Shown here piece by piece: positions 38,227-52,400 of a stretch of DNA of 64,000 nt. The translations under genes and the position numbers were made by a program. The stretch comes from Gymnothorax reevesii (taxonomy: Eukaryota > Chordata > Actinopteri > Anguilliformes > Muraenidae), in assembly GCA_029721435.1 (NCBI GenBank), contig CM056584.1, positions 8,514,395 to 8,578,394 of the forward strand. The letters are read 5' to 3'. The notes under the pieces were generated by a model that was given only the letters and a program-made list of their open reading frames with translations, had not been told where the DNA came from and did no database searches. How positions within the stretch are numbered: position 1 is the first letter of the stretch; each line of letters opens with the position of its first letter.

Positions 38227-40361
38227 GGTCATTTTCATACTATACGTGTCCTCTATGATGTTAATAGGAGATCAGATGGCATTTCAGCTTAACCCTTCTT
38301 TTGTAAAATGGAAATTGAGTGACATTAATGTTTTAATACTAATGCTAACATGCTAATGCTAGCGATCTAATGTGGGTGCTAATATCGGGTCATTTTCATA
38401 CTGTACGTGTCCTCTATGATGGGAGTATGGAATCAGATGGCATTTCAGCTTAACCCTGCGTGTGTAAAATGGAAATTGAGTGACGTTAATGTTTGAATAC
38501 TAATGCTAACATGCTTATGCTAGCAATCTAATCTGAGTGCTAATATCTGGTCATTTTCATACTGTACGTGTCCTCTATGATGGGAGTATGGGATCAGATG
38601 GCATTTCAGCTTAACCCTGCTTGTGTAAAATAGAAATTGAGTGACGTTAATGTTTGAATGCTAATGCTAACATGCTAATGTTAGAAATCTAATGTGAGTT
38701 CTAATATCTGGTCATTTTCATACTGTACGTGTCCTCTATGATGGGAGTACGGGATCAGATGGCATTTCAGCTTAACCCTGCTTGTGTTAAATGGAAATTG
38801 AGTGACGTTAATGTTTGAATACTAATGCTAACATGCTATTGCTTGCAATCTAATGTGAGTGCTAATATCTGGTCATTTTCATACTGTACGTGTCCTCTAT
38901 GATGGGAGTATGGGATCAGATGGCATTTCTCCTTCACCCTTCTTGTATTATGAGCAAATTGAGTAATGTTAATGTTTCAATGCTAATGCTAACATGCTGA
39001 TGCTAACATGCTAATGCTAGCGATCTAATGTGAGTGCTAATAGTTGGTCATTTTCATACTGTACGTGTCCTCTATGATGTTAATTGGAGATCAGATGGCA
39101 TTTCAGCTTAACCCTTCTTGTATAATAAAAAAATTGAGAAATGTTAATGTTTAAATGCTAATGCTAACATGCTAATGCTAGTGATCTAATGTGAGTGCTA
39201 ATATCTGGTCATTTTCATACTGTACGTGTCCTCTATGATGTTAGGTTGAGATCAGATGGCATTTCAGCTTAACCCTGCTTGTGTAAAATGGAAATTTAGT
39301 GACGTTAAAGTTTGAATGCTAATGCTTACATGCTAATGCTAGCGATCTAATGTGAGTGCTAATATCTGGTCATTTTCATACTGTACGTGTCCTCTATGAT
39401 GTTAATAGGAGATCAGATGGCATTTCAGCTTAACCCTGCTTGTGTAAAATAGAAATTGAGTGACGTTAATGTTTGAATGCTAATGCTAGCATGCTAATGC
39501 TAGTGATCTAATGTGAGTGCTAATATCTGGTCATTTTCATACTGTACGTGTCCTCTATGATGTTAGGTTGAGATCAGATGGCATTTCTCCTTCACCCTTC
39601 TTGTATTATAAGCAAATTGAGTAATGTTAATGTTTCGATGCTTATGCTAACATGCTGATGCTAACATGCTAATGCTAGCAATCTAATGTGAGTGCTAATA
39701 CCTGGTCATTTTCATACTGTACATGTCCTCTATGATGGGAGTATGGGATCAGATGGCATTTCAGCTTCACCCTGCTTGTGTAAAAAGGAAATTGAGTGAC
39801 ATTAATGTTTGAATGCTAATGCTAACATGCTAATGCTAGCTATCTAATGTGAGTGCTAATATCTGGTCATTTTCATACTATACGTGTCCTCTATGATGTT
39901 AATAGGAGATCAGATGGCATTTCAGCTTAACCCTTCTTGTGTAAAATGGAAATTGAGTGATGTTAATGTTTAAATGCTAATGCTAACATGCTGATGCTAA
40001 CATGCTAATGCTAGCAATCTAATGTGAGTGCTAATATCTGGTCATTTTCATACTGTACGTGTCCTCTATGATGGGAATATGGGATCAGATGGCATTTCAG
40101 CATAACCCTGTTTGTGTAAAATTGAAATTGAGTGACTTTAATGTTTAAATGCTAATGCTAACATGCTAATGCTAGCGATCTAATGTGAGTGCTAATATCT
40201 GGTCATTTTCATACTGTACGTGTCCTCTATGATGTTAATAGGAGATCAGATGGCATTTCAGCTTAACCCTTCTTGTATAATAAAAAAATTGAGTATTGTT
40301 AATGTTTAAATGCTAAAGCTAACATGCTAATGCTAGCGATCTAATGTGGGTGCTAATATCT
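38227..40361. repeat. Segment homologous to 20443-22577, ending in a 4-monomer deletion
   Basis: Offset 17784 to block copy 2 (GTGGGTG at 38372 and 20588). Private changes include TATCGGGTC near 38394, GCTAATGTTAGAAATC near 38685 and GTGTTAAATGG near 38785. At 40320-40346 the A-tract monomer with GAGTATTG ends in GTGGGTG in place of GAGAGTTC, and the match continues at an offset of 17140. Exactly 644 bp, four monomers, are therefore missing relative to copy 2. The chimeric monomer keeps its normal length. Confidence 0.82.
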
Positions 40362-43300
40362 GGTCATTTTCATACTGTACGTGTCCTCTATGATGGGAGT
40401 ATGGGATCAGATGGCATTTCAGCTTAACCCTGCTTGTGTAAAATGGAAATTGAGTGACGTTAATGTATGAATACTAATGCTAACATGCTAATGCTAGCAA
40501 TCTAATGTGAGTGCTAATATCTGGTCATTTTCATACTGTACGTGTCCTCTATGATGGGAGTATGGGATCAGATGGCATTTCAGCTTAACCCTGCCTGTGT
40601 AAAATAGAAATTGAGTGATGTTAATGTTTGAATGCTAATGCTAACATGCTAATGCTAGCGATCTAATGTGAGTTCTAATATCTGGTCATTTTCATACTGT
40701 AAGTGTCCTCTATGATGTTAGTATGAGATCAGATGGCATTTCTCCTTCACCCTTCTTGGATTATGAGCAAATTGAGTAATGTTAATGTTTCAATGCTAAT
40801 GCTAACATGCTGATGCTAACATGCTAATGCTAGCGATCTAATTTGAGTGCTAATAGTTGGTCATTTTCATACTGTACGTGTCCTCTATGATGTTAATTGG
40901 AAATCAGATGGCATTTCAGCTTAACCCTTCTTGTATAATAAAAAAATTGAGTAATGTTAATGTTTAAAAGCTAATGCTAATATGCTAATGCTAGCGATCT
41001 AATGTGAGTTCTAATATCTGGTCATTTTCATACTATACGTGTCCTCTATAATGTTAATAGGAGATCAGATGGCATTTCAGCTTAACCCTTCTTGTGTAAA
41101 ATGGAAATTGTGTGACATTAATGTTTTAATACTAATGCTAACATGCTAATGCTAGCGATCTAATGTGAGTGCTAATATCTGGTCATTTTCATACTATACA
41201 TGTCCTCTATGATGTTAATAGGAGATCAGATGGCATTTCAGCTTTACCCTTCTTGTATAATAAAAAAAATGAGTAATGTTAATGTTTAAATGCTAAAGCT
41301 AACATGGTAATGCTAGCGATCTAATGTGAGTTCTAATATCTGGTCATTTTCATACTATACGTGTCCTCTATGATGTTAATAGGAGATCAGATGGCATTTC
41401 AGCTTAACCCTTCTTTTGTAAAATGGAAATTGAGTGACATTAATGTTTTAATACTAATGCTAGCATGCTAATGCTAGCGATCTAATGTGGGTGCTAATAT
41501 CTGGTCATTTTCATACTGTACGTGTCCTCTATGATGGGAGTATGGGATCAGATGGCATTTCAGCTTAACCCTGCTTGTGTAAAATGGAAATTGAGTGACG
41601 TTAATGTATGAATACTAATGCTAACATGCTAATGCTAGCAATCTAATGTGAGTGCTAATATCTGGTCATTTTCATACTGTACGTGTCCTCTATGATGGGA
41701 GTATGGGATCAGATGGCATTTCAGCTTAACCCTGCCTGTGTAAAATAGAAATTGAGTGATGTTAATGTTTGAATGCTAATGCTAACATGCTAATGCTAGC
41801 GATCTAATGTGAGTTCTAATATCTGGTCATTTTTATACTGTAAGTGTCCTCTATGATGTTAGTATGAGATCAGATGGCATTTCTCCTTCACCCTTCTTGG
41901 ATTATGAGCAAATTGAGTAATGTTAATGTTTCAATGCTAATGCTAACATGCTGATGCTAACATGCTAATGCTAGCGATCTAATTTGAGTGCTAATAGTTG
42001 GTCATTTTCATACTGTACGTGTCCTCTATGATGTTAATTGGAGATCAGATGGCATTTCAGCTTAACCCTTCTTGTATAATAAATAAATTGAGTAATGTTA
42101 ATGTTTAAAAGCTAATGCTAATATGCTAATGCTAGCGATCTAATGTGAGTTCTAATATCTGGTCATTTTCATACTATACGTGTCCTCTATAATGTTAATA
42201 GGAGATCAGATGGCATTTCAGCTTAACCCTTCTTGTGTAAAATGGAAATTGTGTGACATTAATGTTTTAATACTAATGCTAACATGCTAATGCTAGCGAT
42301 CTAATGTGAGTGCTAATATCTGGTCATTTTCATACTATACATGTCCTCTATGATGTTAATAGGAGATCAGATGGCATTTCAGCTTTACCCATCTTGTATA
42401 ATAAAAAAAATGAGTAATGTTAATGTTTAAATGCTAAAGCTAACATGCTAATGCTAGCGATCTAATGTGAGTTCTAATATCTGGTCATTTTCATACTGTA
42501 CGTGTCCTCTATGATGTTAATAGGAGATCTGATAGCATTTCAGCTTAACCCTTCTTGTGTAAAATGGAAATTGAGTGACATTAATGTTTTAATACTAATG
42601 CTAACATGCTAATGCTAGCGATCTAATGTGAGTGCTAATATCTGGTCATTTTCATACTGTAAATGTCCTCTATGATGGGAGTACGGGATCAGATGGCATT
42701 TCAGCTTAACCCTGCTTGTGTAAAATGGAAATTGAGTGACGTTAATGTTTGAATGCTAATGCTAACATGCTAATGCTAGCGATCTAATCTGAGTGCTAAT
42801 ATCTGGTCATTTTCATACTATACGTGTCCTCTATGATGTTAATAGGAGATCAGATGGCATTTCAGCTTAACCCTTCTTGTGTAAAATGGAAATTGAGTGA
42901 TGTTAATGTTTAAATGCTAATGCTAACATGCTGATGCTAACATGCTAATGCTAGCAATCTAATGTGAGTGCTAATATCTGGTCATTTTCATACTGTACGT
43001 GTCCTCTATGATGGGAATATGGGATCAGATGGCATTTCAGCATAACCCTGTTTGTGTAAAATGGAAATTGAGTGACTTTAATGTTTAAATGCTAATGCTA
43101 ACATGCTAATGCTAGCGATCTAATGTGAGTGCAAATATCTGGTCATTTTCATACTGTACGTGTCCTCTATGATGTTAATAGGAGATCAGATGGCATTTCA
43201 GCTTAACCCTTCTTGTATAATAAAAAAATTGAGTATTGTTAATGTTTAAACGCTAAAGCTAACATGCTAATGCTAGCGATCTAATGAGAGTTCTAATATC

Positions 43301-46300
43301 TGGTCATTTTCATACTATACGTGTCCTCTATGATGTTAATAGGAGATCAGATGGCATTTCAGCTTAACTCTTCTTTTGTAAAATGGAAATTGAATGACAT
43401 TAATGTTTTAATACTAATGCTAGCATGCTAATGCTAGCGATCTAATGTGAGTGCTAATATCTGGTCATTTTCATACTGTACGTGTCCTCTATGATGGGAG
43501 TATGGGATCAGATGGCATTTCAGCTTAACCCTGCCTGTGTAAAATAGAAATTGAGTGATGTTAATGTTTGAATGCTAATGCTAACGTGCTAATGCTAGCG
43601 ATCTAATGTGAGTTCTAATATCTGGTCATTTTCATACTGTAAGTGTCCTCTATGATGTTAGTATGAGATCAGATGGCATTTCTCCTTCACCCTTCTTGGA
43701 TTATGAGCAAATTGAGTAATGTTAATGTTTCAATGCTAATGCTAACATGCTGATGCTAACATGCTAATGCTAGCGATCTAATGTGAGTGCTAATAGTTGG
43801 TCATTTTCATACTGTACGTGTCCTCTATGATGTTAATTGGAGATCAGATGGCATTTCAGCTTAACCCTTCTTGTATAATAAAAAAATTGAGTAATGTTAA
43901 TGTTTAAAAGCTAATGCTAATATGCTAATGCTAGCGATCTAATGTGAGTTCTAATATCTGGTCATTTTCAAACTATACGTGTCCTCTATAATGTTAATAG
44001 GAGATCAGATGGCATTTCAGCTTAACCCTTCTTGTGTAAAATGGAAATTGTGTGACATTAATGTTTTAATACTAATGCTAACATGCTAATGCTAGCGATC
44101 TAATGTGAGTGCTAATATCTGGTCATTTTCAAACTTTACGTGTCCTCTATGATGTTAATAGGAGATCAGATGGCATTTCAGCTTAACCCTGCTTGTGTAA
44201 AATGGAAATTTAGTGAAGTTAATGTTTGAATGCTAATGCTAACATGCTAATGCTAGCGATCTAATGTGAGTGCTAATATCTGGTCATTTTCATACTGTAC
44301 GTGTTCTCTATGATGGGAGTATGGGATCAGATGGCATTTCAGCTTAACCCTGCTTGTGAAAAATGGAAATTGAGTGAAGTTAATGTTGGAATACTAATGC
44401 TAACATGCTTATGCTAGCAATCTATTGTGAGTGCCAATATCTGGTGATTTTCATACTGTACGTGTCCTCTATGATTGGAGTATGGGATCAGATGGCATTT
44501 CAGCTTAACCCTGCTTGTGTAAAATGGAAATTTAATGACATTCATGTTTTAATGCTAATGCTAACATGCTAATGCTAGCGATCTAATGTGAGTGCTAATA
44601 TCTGGTCATTTTCATACTATACGTGTCCTCTAGGATGTTAATAGGAGATCAGATGGCATTTCAGCTTAACCCTTCTTGTGTAAAATGGAAATTGAGTGAT
44701 GTTAATGTTTAAATGCTAATGCTAACATGCTGATGCTAGCGCTCTAATGTGAGTGCTAATATCTGGTCATTTTCATACTGTACGTGTCCTCTATGATGGG
44801 AATATGGGATCAGATGGCATTTCAGCATAACCCTGTTTGTTTAAAATGGAAATTGAGTGACGTTAATGTTTAAATGCTAATGCTAACATGCTAATGCTAG
44901 CGATCTAATGTGAGTGCTAATATCTGGTCATTTTCACACTGTACGTGTCCCCTATGATGTTAATAGGAGATCAGATGGCATTTCAGCTTAACCCTTCTTG
45001 TATAATAAAAAAATTGAGTAATGTTAATGTTTAAATGCTAATGCTAACATGCTAATGCTAGCGATCTAATGTGAGTGCTAATATCTGGTCATTTTCATAC
45101 TATACGTGTCCTCTATGATGTTAATAGGAGATCAGATGGCATTTCAGCTTTACCCTTCTTTTGTAAAATGGAAATTGAGTGACATTAAAGCTTTTATACT
45201 AATGCTAGCATGCTAATGCTAGCGATCTAATGTGGGTGCTAATATCTGGTCATTTTCATACTGTACGTGTCCTCTATGATGGGAGTATTGGATCAGATGG
45301 CATTTCAGCTTAACCCTGCTTGTGTAAAATGGAAATTGAGTGACGTTAATGTATAAATACTAATGCTAACATGCTAATGCTAGCAATCTAATGTGAGTGC
45401 TAATATCTGGTCATTTTCATACTGTACGTGTCCTCTATGATGGGAATGTGGGATCAGATGGCATTTCAGCATAACCCTGTTTGTGTAAAATGGAAATTGA
45501 GTGACGTTAATGTTTAAATGCTAATGCTAACATGCTAATGCTAGCGATCTAATGTGAGTGCTAATATCTGGTCATTTTCATACTGTACGTGTCCTCCATG
45601 ATGTTAGTATGAGATCAGATGGCATTTCTCCTTCACCCTTCTTGTATTATAAGCAAATTGAGTAATGTTAATGTTTCGATGCTAATGCTAACATGCTGAT
45701 GCTAACATGCTAATGCTAGCAATCTAATGTGAGTGCTAATACCTGGTCATTTTCATACTGTACATGTCCTCTATGATGGGAGTATGGGATCAGATGGCAT
45801 TTCAGCTTCACCCTGCTTGTGTAAAATGGAAATTGAATGACGTTAATGTTTGAATGCAAATGCTAACATGCTAATGCTAGTGATCTAATGTGAGTGCTAA
45901 TACCTGGTCATTTTCATACTGTACATGTCCTCTATGATGGGAGTATGGGATCAGATGGCATTTCAGCTTAACCCTGCTTGTGTAAAATGGAAATTGAGTG
46001 ACGTTAATGTTTGAATGCTAATGCTAACATGCTAATGCTAGCTATCTAATGTGAGTTCTAATATCTGGTCATTTTCATACTATACGTGTCCTCTTTGATG
46101 TTAATAGGAGATCAGATGGCATTTCAGCTTAACCCTTCTTGTTTAAAATGGAATTTGAGTGATTTTAATGTTTAAATGCTAATGCTAACATGCTAAAGCT
46201 AGCGATCTAATGTGAGTGCTAATACCTGGTCATTTTCATACTGTACGTGTCCTCTATGATGAGAATATGGGATCAGATGGCATTTCATCTTAACCCTGTT

Positions 46301-46549
46301 TGTGTAAAATGGAAATTGAGTGAAGTTAATGTTTAAATGCTAATGCTAACATGCTAATGCTAGCGATCTAATGTGAGTGCTAATATCTGGTCATTTTCAT
46401 ACTGTACGTGTCCTCTATGATGTTAATAGGAGATCAGATGGCATTTCAGCTTAACCCTTCTTGTGTAAAATGGAAATTGAGTGACGTTAATGTTTGAATA
46501 CTAATGCTAACATGCTATTGCTTGCAATCTAATGTGAGTGCTAATATCT
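40362..46549. repeat. Segment homologous to 23222-29409
   Basis: Offset 17140 throughout (TCATTTTCAT at 40861 and 23721; CATGCTATTGCTTGC at 46511 and 29371). It spans most of a 7-monomer pair and then most of the 24-monomer block. Point differences from the homologues include GGAAATCAG near 40899, ACATGGTAATGC near 41304, ATTTTTATAC near 41829, AATAAATAAATTG near 42081, TTTAAACGC near 43246, AAAGCTTTTATAC near 45188 and GTATAAATAC near 45351. These are more numerous than those between the two adjacent 24-monomer copies, so this separation is older. Confidence 0.85.
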
Positions 46550-46885
46550 GGTCATTTTCATACTGTACGTGTCCTCTATGATGTTAATAGGAGATCAGAT
46601 GGCATTTCAGCTTAACCCTTCTTGTATAATAAAAAAATTGAGTAATGTTAATGTTTAAATGCTAAAGCTAACATGCTAATGCTCGCGATCTAATGTGAGT
46701 TCTAATATCTGGTCATTTTCATACTATACGTGTCCTCTATGATGTTAATAGGAGATCAGATGGCATTTCAGCTTAACCCTTCTTTTGTAAAATGGAAATT
46801 GAGTGACATTAATGTTTTAATACTAATGCTAACATGCTGATGCTAACATGCTATTGCTTGCAATCTAATGTGAGTGCTAATATCT
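46550..46885. repeat. Chimeric junction monomers
   Basis: Two monomers bridge different source segments. The first (46550-46710) has the A tract and GCTCGCGATC, the private variant otherwise seen only at 34617. The second (46711-46885) is 175 bp long: its first part is the CTTTTGTAAAATGG/GACATTAATG type, while its core reads AACATGCTGATGCTAACATG followed by CTATTGCTTGC. The combination of the 14-bp module with ATTGCTTGC was seen nowhere else. The following monomer is an A-tract type with GAGAAATG. These are fossils of exchange within the monomer core. Confidence 0.8.
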
Positions 46886-48040
46886 GGTCATTTTCATACT
46901 GTACGTGTCCTCTATGATGTTAATAGGAGATCAGATGGCATTTCAGCTTAACCCTTCTTGTATAATAAAAAAATTGAGAAATGTTAATGTTTAAATGCTA
47001 ATGCTAACATGCTAATGCTAGTGATCTAATGTGAGTGCTAATATCTGGTCATTTTCATACTGTACGTGTCCTCTATGATGTTAGGTTGAGATCAGATGGC
47101 ATTTCAGCTTAACCCTGCTTGTGTAAAATGGAAATTTAGTGACGTTAAAGTTTGAATGCTAATGCTTACATGCTAATGCTAGCGATCTAATGTGAGTGCT
47201 AATATCTGGTCATTTTCATACTGTACGTGTCCTCTATGATGTTAATAGGAGATCAGATGGCATTTCAGCTTAACCCTGCTTGTGTAAAATAGAAATTGAG
47301 TGACGTTAATGTTTGAATGCTAATGCTAGCATGCTAATGCTAGTGATCTAATGTGAGTGCTAATATCTGGTCATTTTCATACTGTACGTGTCCTCTATGA
47401 TGTTAGGTTGAGATCAGATGGCATTTCTCCTTCACCCTTCTTGTATTATAAGCAAATTGAGTAATGTTAATGTTTCGATGCTAATGCTAACATGCTGATG
47501 CTAACATGCTAATGCTAGCAATCTAATGTGAGTGCTAATACCTGGTCATTTTCATACTGTACATGTCCTCTATGATGGGAGTATGGGATCAGATGGCATT
47601 TCAGCTTCACCCTGCTTGTGTAAAAAGGAAATTGAGTGACATTAATGTTTGAATTCTAATGCTAACATGCTAATGCTAGCTATCTAATGTGAGTGCTAAT
47701 ATCTGGTCATTTTCATACTATACGTGTCCTCTATGATGTTAATAGGAGATCAGATGGCATTTCAGCTTAACCCTTCTTGTGTAAAATGGAAATTGAGTGA
47801 TGTTAATGTTTAAATGCTAATGCTAACATGCTGATGCTAACATGCTAATGCTAGCAATCTAATGTGAGTGCTAATATCTGGTCATTTTCATACTGTACGT
47901 GTCCTCTATGATGGGAATATGGGATCAGATGGCATTTCAGCATAACCCTGTTTGTGTAAAATGGAAATTGAGTGACTTTAATGTTTAAATGCTAATGCTA
48001 ACATGCTAATGCTAGCGATCTAATGTGAGTGCTAATATCT
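46886..48040. repeat. Segment homologous to 35464-36617 and 39046-40200
   Basis: Follows the order A-tract GAGAAATG, TTAGGTTGAG with AATTTAGTGACG, AAAATAGAAA with GCTAGCATGC, long TTAGGTTGAG, CTTCACCCTG with AAAAAGGAAA, long G-class core, and GGGAATATGGG. TTAGGTTGAG at 47081 is 7840 bp (four times 1960) after 39241 and 11422 bp after 35659. A private change is GAATTCTAATGC near 47652, which makes an EcoRI site I did not notice elsewhere in the array. Confidence 0.78.
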
Positions 48041-48684
48041 GGTCATTTTCATACTGTACGTGTCCTCTATGATGGGAATATGGGATCAGATGGCATTTCA
48101 GCTTAACCCTTCTTGTATAATAAAAAAATTGAGTATTGTTAATGTTTAAATGCTAAAGCTAACATGCTAATGCTAGCGATCTAATGAGAGTTCTAATATC
48201 TGGTCATTTTCATACTATACGTGTCCTCTATGATGTTAATAGGAGATCAGATGGCATTTCAGCTTAACCCTTCTTGTATAATAAAAAAATTGAGTATTGT
48301 TAATGTTTAAATGCTAAAGCTAACATGCTAATGCTAGCGATCTAATGTGAGTGCTAATATCTGGTCATTTTCATACTGTACGTGTCCTCTATGATGTTAA
48401 TAGGAGATCAGATGGCATTTCAGCTTAACCCTTCTTGTATAATAAAAAAATTGAGTATTGTTAATGTTTAAATGCTAAAGCTAACATGCTAATGCTAGCG
48501 ATCTAATGAGAGTTCTAATATCTGGTCATTTTCATACTATACGTGTCCTCTATGATGTTAATAGGAGATCAGATGGCATTTCAGCTTAACCCTTCTTTTG
48601 TAAAATGGAAATTGAGTGACATTAATGTTTTAATACTAATGCTAGCATGCTAATGCTAGCGATCTAATGTGAGTGCTAATATCT
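48041..48684. repeat. Local run of three consecutive GAGTATTG A-tract monomers
   Basis: GAGTATTG occurs at 48131, 48292 and 48453, each 161 bp apart, where homologues carry one such monomer per trimer. The first is chimeric (GGGAATATGGG joined to the A-tract half). The first and third end in GAGAGTTC, the second in GTGAGTGC. The fourth monomer (48524-48684) is the CTTTTG type, and regular order then resumes as near 36970. This looks like local amplification by repeated one- and two-monomer slippage. Confidence 0.78.
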
Positions 48685-49489
48685 GGTCATTTTCATACTG
48701 TACGTGTCCTCTATGATGGGAATATGGGATCAGATGGCATTTCAGCATAACCCTGTTTGTGTAAAATGGAAATTGAGTGACTTTAATGTTTAAATGCTAA
48801 TGCTAACATGCTAATGCTAGCGATCTAATGTGAGTGCTAATATCTGGTCATTTTCATACTGTACGTGTCCTCTATGATGTTAATAGGAGATCAGATGGCA
48901 TTTCAGCTTAACCCTTCTTGTATAATAAAAAAATTGAGTATTGTTAATGTTTAAATGCTAAAGCTAACATGCTAATGCTAGCGATCTAATGTGAGTTCTA
49001 ATATCTGGTCATTTTCATACTATACGTGTCCTCTATGATGTTAATAGGAGATCAGATGGCATTTCAGCTTAACCCTTCTTTTGTAAAATGGAAATTGAGT
49101 GACATTAATGTTTTAATACTAATGCTAGCATGCTAATGCTAGCGATCTAATGTGGGTGCTAATATCTGGTCATTTTCATACTGTACGTGTCCTCTATGAT
49201 GGGAGTATGGGATCAGATGGCATTTCAGCTTAACCCTGCTTGTGTAAAATGGAAATTGAGTGACGTTAATGTATGAATACTAATGCTAACATGCTAATGC
49301 TAGCAATCTAATGTGAGTGCTAATATCTGGTCATTTTCATACTGTACGTGTCCTCTATGATGGGAGTATGGGATCAGATGGCATTTCAGCTTAACCCTGC
49401 CTGTGTAAAATAGAAATTGAGTGACATTAATGTTTAAATGCTAAAGCTAACATGCTAATGCTAGCGATCTAATGTGAGTTCTAATATCT
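48685..49489. repeat. Segment homologous to 36941-37743
   Basis: GATGGGAATA at 48715 matches 36971 at an offset of 11744. The segment includes the A-tract, CTTTTG and GTATGAATAC monomers and the same chimeric CCCTGCCTG-to-GCTAAAGC monomer as at 37583-37743, so these two loci share a derived junction. The two-base loss seen at 37491 is absent here, so that loss came later or was repaired. After 49490 the order changes to the GTAAGTG/GGATTATGAGC long monomer. Confidence 0.8.
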
Positions 49490-52400
49490 GGTCATTTTCA
49501 TACTGTAAGTGTCCTCTATGATGTTAGTATGAGATCAGATGGCATTTCTCCTTCACCCTTCTTGGATTATGAGCAAATTGAGTAATGTTAATGTTTCAAT
49601 GCTAATGCTAACATGCTGATGCTAACATGCTAATGCTAGCGATCTAATTTGAGTGCTAATAGTTGGTCATTTTCATACTGTACGTGTCCTCTATGATGTT
49701 AATTGGAGATCAGATGGCATTTCAGCTTAACCCTTCTTGTATAATAAAAAAATTGAGTAATGTTAATGTTTAAAAGCTTATGCTAATATGCTAATGCTAG
49801 CGATCTAATGTGAGTTCTAATATCTGGTCATTTTCATACTATACGTGTCCTCTATAATGTTAATAGGAGATCAGATGGCATTTCAGCTTAACCCTTCTTG
49901 TGTTAAATGGAAATTGTGTGACATTAATGTTTTAATACTAATGCTAACATGCTAATGCTAGCGATCTAATGTGAGTGCTAATATCTGGTCATTTTCATAC
50001 TATACATGTCCTCTATGATGTTAATAGGAGATCAGATGGCATTTCAGCTTTACCCTTCTTGTATAATAAAAAAAATGAGTAATGTTAATGTTTAAATGCT
50101 AAAGCTAACATGCTAATGCTAGCGATCTAATGTGAGTTCTAATATCTGGTCATTTTCATACTGTACGTGTCCTCTATGATGTTAATAGGAGATCTGATAG
50201 CATTTCAGCTTAACCCTTCTTGTGTAAAATGGAAATTGAGTGACATTAATGTTTTAATACTAATGCTAACATGCTAATGCTAGCGATCTAATGTGAGTGC
50301 TAATATCTGGTCATTTTCATACTGTAAATGTCCTCTATGATGGGAGTACGGGATCAGATGGCATTTCAGCTTAACCCTGCTTGTGTAAAATGGAAATTGA
50401 GTGACGTTAATGTTTGAATGCTAATGCTAACATGCTAATGCTAGCGATCTAATCTGAGTGCTAATATCTGGTCATTTTCATACTATACGTGTCCTCTATG
50501 ATGTTAATAGGAGATCAGATGGCATTTCAGCTTAACCCTTCTTGTGTAAAATGGAAATTGAGTGATGTTAATGTTTAAATGCTAATGCTAACATGCTGAT
50601 GCTAACATGCTAATGCTAGCAATCTAATGTGAGTGCTAATATCTGGTCATTTTCATACTGTACGTGTCCTCTATGATGGGAATATGGGATCAGATGGCAT
50701 TTCAGCATAACCCTGTTTGTGTAAAATGGAAATTGAGTGACTTTAATGTTTAAATGCTAATGCTAACATGCTAATGCTAGCGATCTAATGTGAGTGCAAA
50801 TATCTGGTCATTTTCATACTGTACGTGTCCTCTATGATGTTAATAGGAGATCAGATGGCATTTCAGCTTAACCCTTCTTGTATAATAAAAAAATTGAGTA
50901 TTGTTAATGTTTAAATGTTAAAGCTAACATGCTAATGCTAGCGATCTAATGAGAGTTCTAATATCTGGTCATTTTCATACTATACGTGTCCTCTATGATG
51001 TTAATAGGAGATCAGATGGCATTTCAGCTTAACTCTTCTTTTGTAAAATGGAAATTGAGTGACATTAATGTTTTAATACTAATGCTAGCATGCTAATGCT
51101 AGCGATCTAATGTGAGTGCTAATATCTGGTCATTTTCATACTGTACGTGTCCTCTATGATGGGAGTATGGGATCAGATGGCATTTCAGCTTAACCCTGCC
51201 TGTGTAAAATAGAAATTGAGTGATGTTAATGTTTGAATGCTAATGCTTACGTGCTAATGCTAGCGATCTAATGTGAGTTCTAATATCTGGTCATTTTCAT
51301 ACTGTAAGTGTCCTCTATGATGTTAGTATGAGATCAGATGGCATTTCTCCTTCACCCTTCTTGGATTATGAGCAAATTGAGTAATGTTAATGTTTCAATG
51401 CTAATGCTAACATGCTGATGCTAACATGCTAATGCTAGCGATCTAATGTGAGTGCTAATAGTTGGTCATTTTCATACTGTACGTGTCCTCTATGATGTTA
51501 ATTGGAGATCAGATGGCATTTCAGCTTAACCCTTCTTGTATAATAAAAAAATTGAGTAATGTTAATGTTTAAAAGCTAATGCTAATATGCTAATGCTAGC
51601 GATCTAATGTGAGTTCTAATATCTGGTCATTTTCAAACTATACGTGTCCTCTATAATGTTAATAGGAGATCAGATGGCATTTCAGCTTAACCCTTCTTGT
51701 GTAAAATGGAAATTGTGTGACATTAATGTTTTAATACTAATGCTAACATGCTAATGCTAGCGATCTAATGTGAGTGCTAATATCTGGTCATTTTCAAACT
51801 TTACGTGTCCTCTATGATGTTAATAGGAGATCAGATGGCATTTCAGCTTAACCCTGCTTGTGTAAAATGGAAATTTAGTGAAGTTAATGTTTGAATGCTA
51901 ATGCTAACATGCTAATGCTAGCGATCTAATGTGAGTGCTAATATCTGGTCATTTTCATACTGTACGTGTTCTCTATGATGGGAGTATGGGATCAGATGGC
52001 ATTTCAGCTTAACCCTGCTTGTGTAAAATGGAAATTGAGTGAAGTTAATGTTGGAATACTAATGCTAACATGCTTATGCTAGCAATCTATTGTGAGTGCC
52101 AATATCTGGTGATTTTCATACTGTACGTGTCCTCTATGATTGGAGTATGGGATCAGATGGCATTTCAGCTTAACCCTGCTTGCGTAAAATGGAAATTTAA
52201 TGACATTCATGTTTTAATGCTAATGCTAACATGCTAATGCTAGCGATCTAATGTGAGTGCTAATATCTGGTCATTTTCATACTATACGTGTCCTCTAGGA
52301 TGTTAATAGGAGATCAGATGGCATTTCAGCTTAACCCTTCTTGTGTAAAATGGAAATTGAGTGATGTTAATGTTTAAATGCTAATGCTAACATGCTGATG

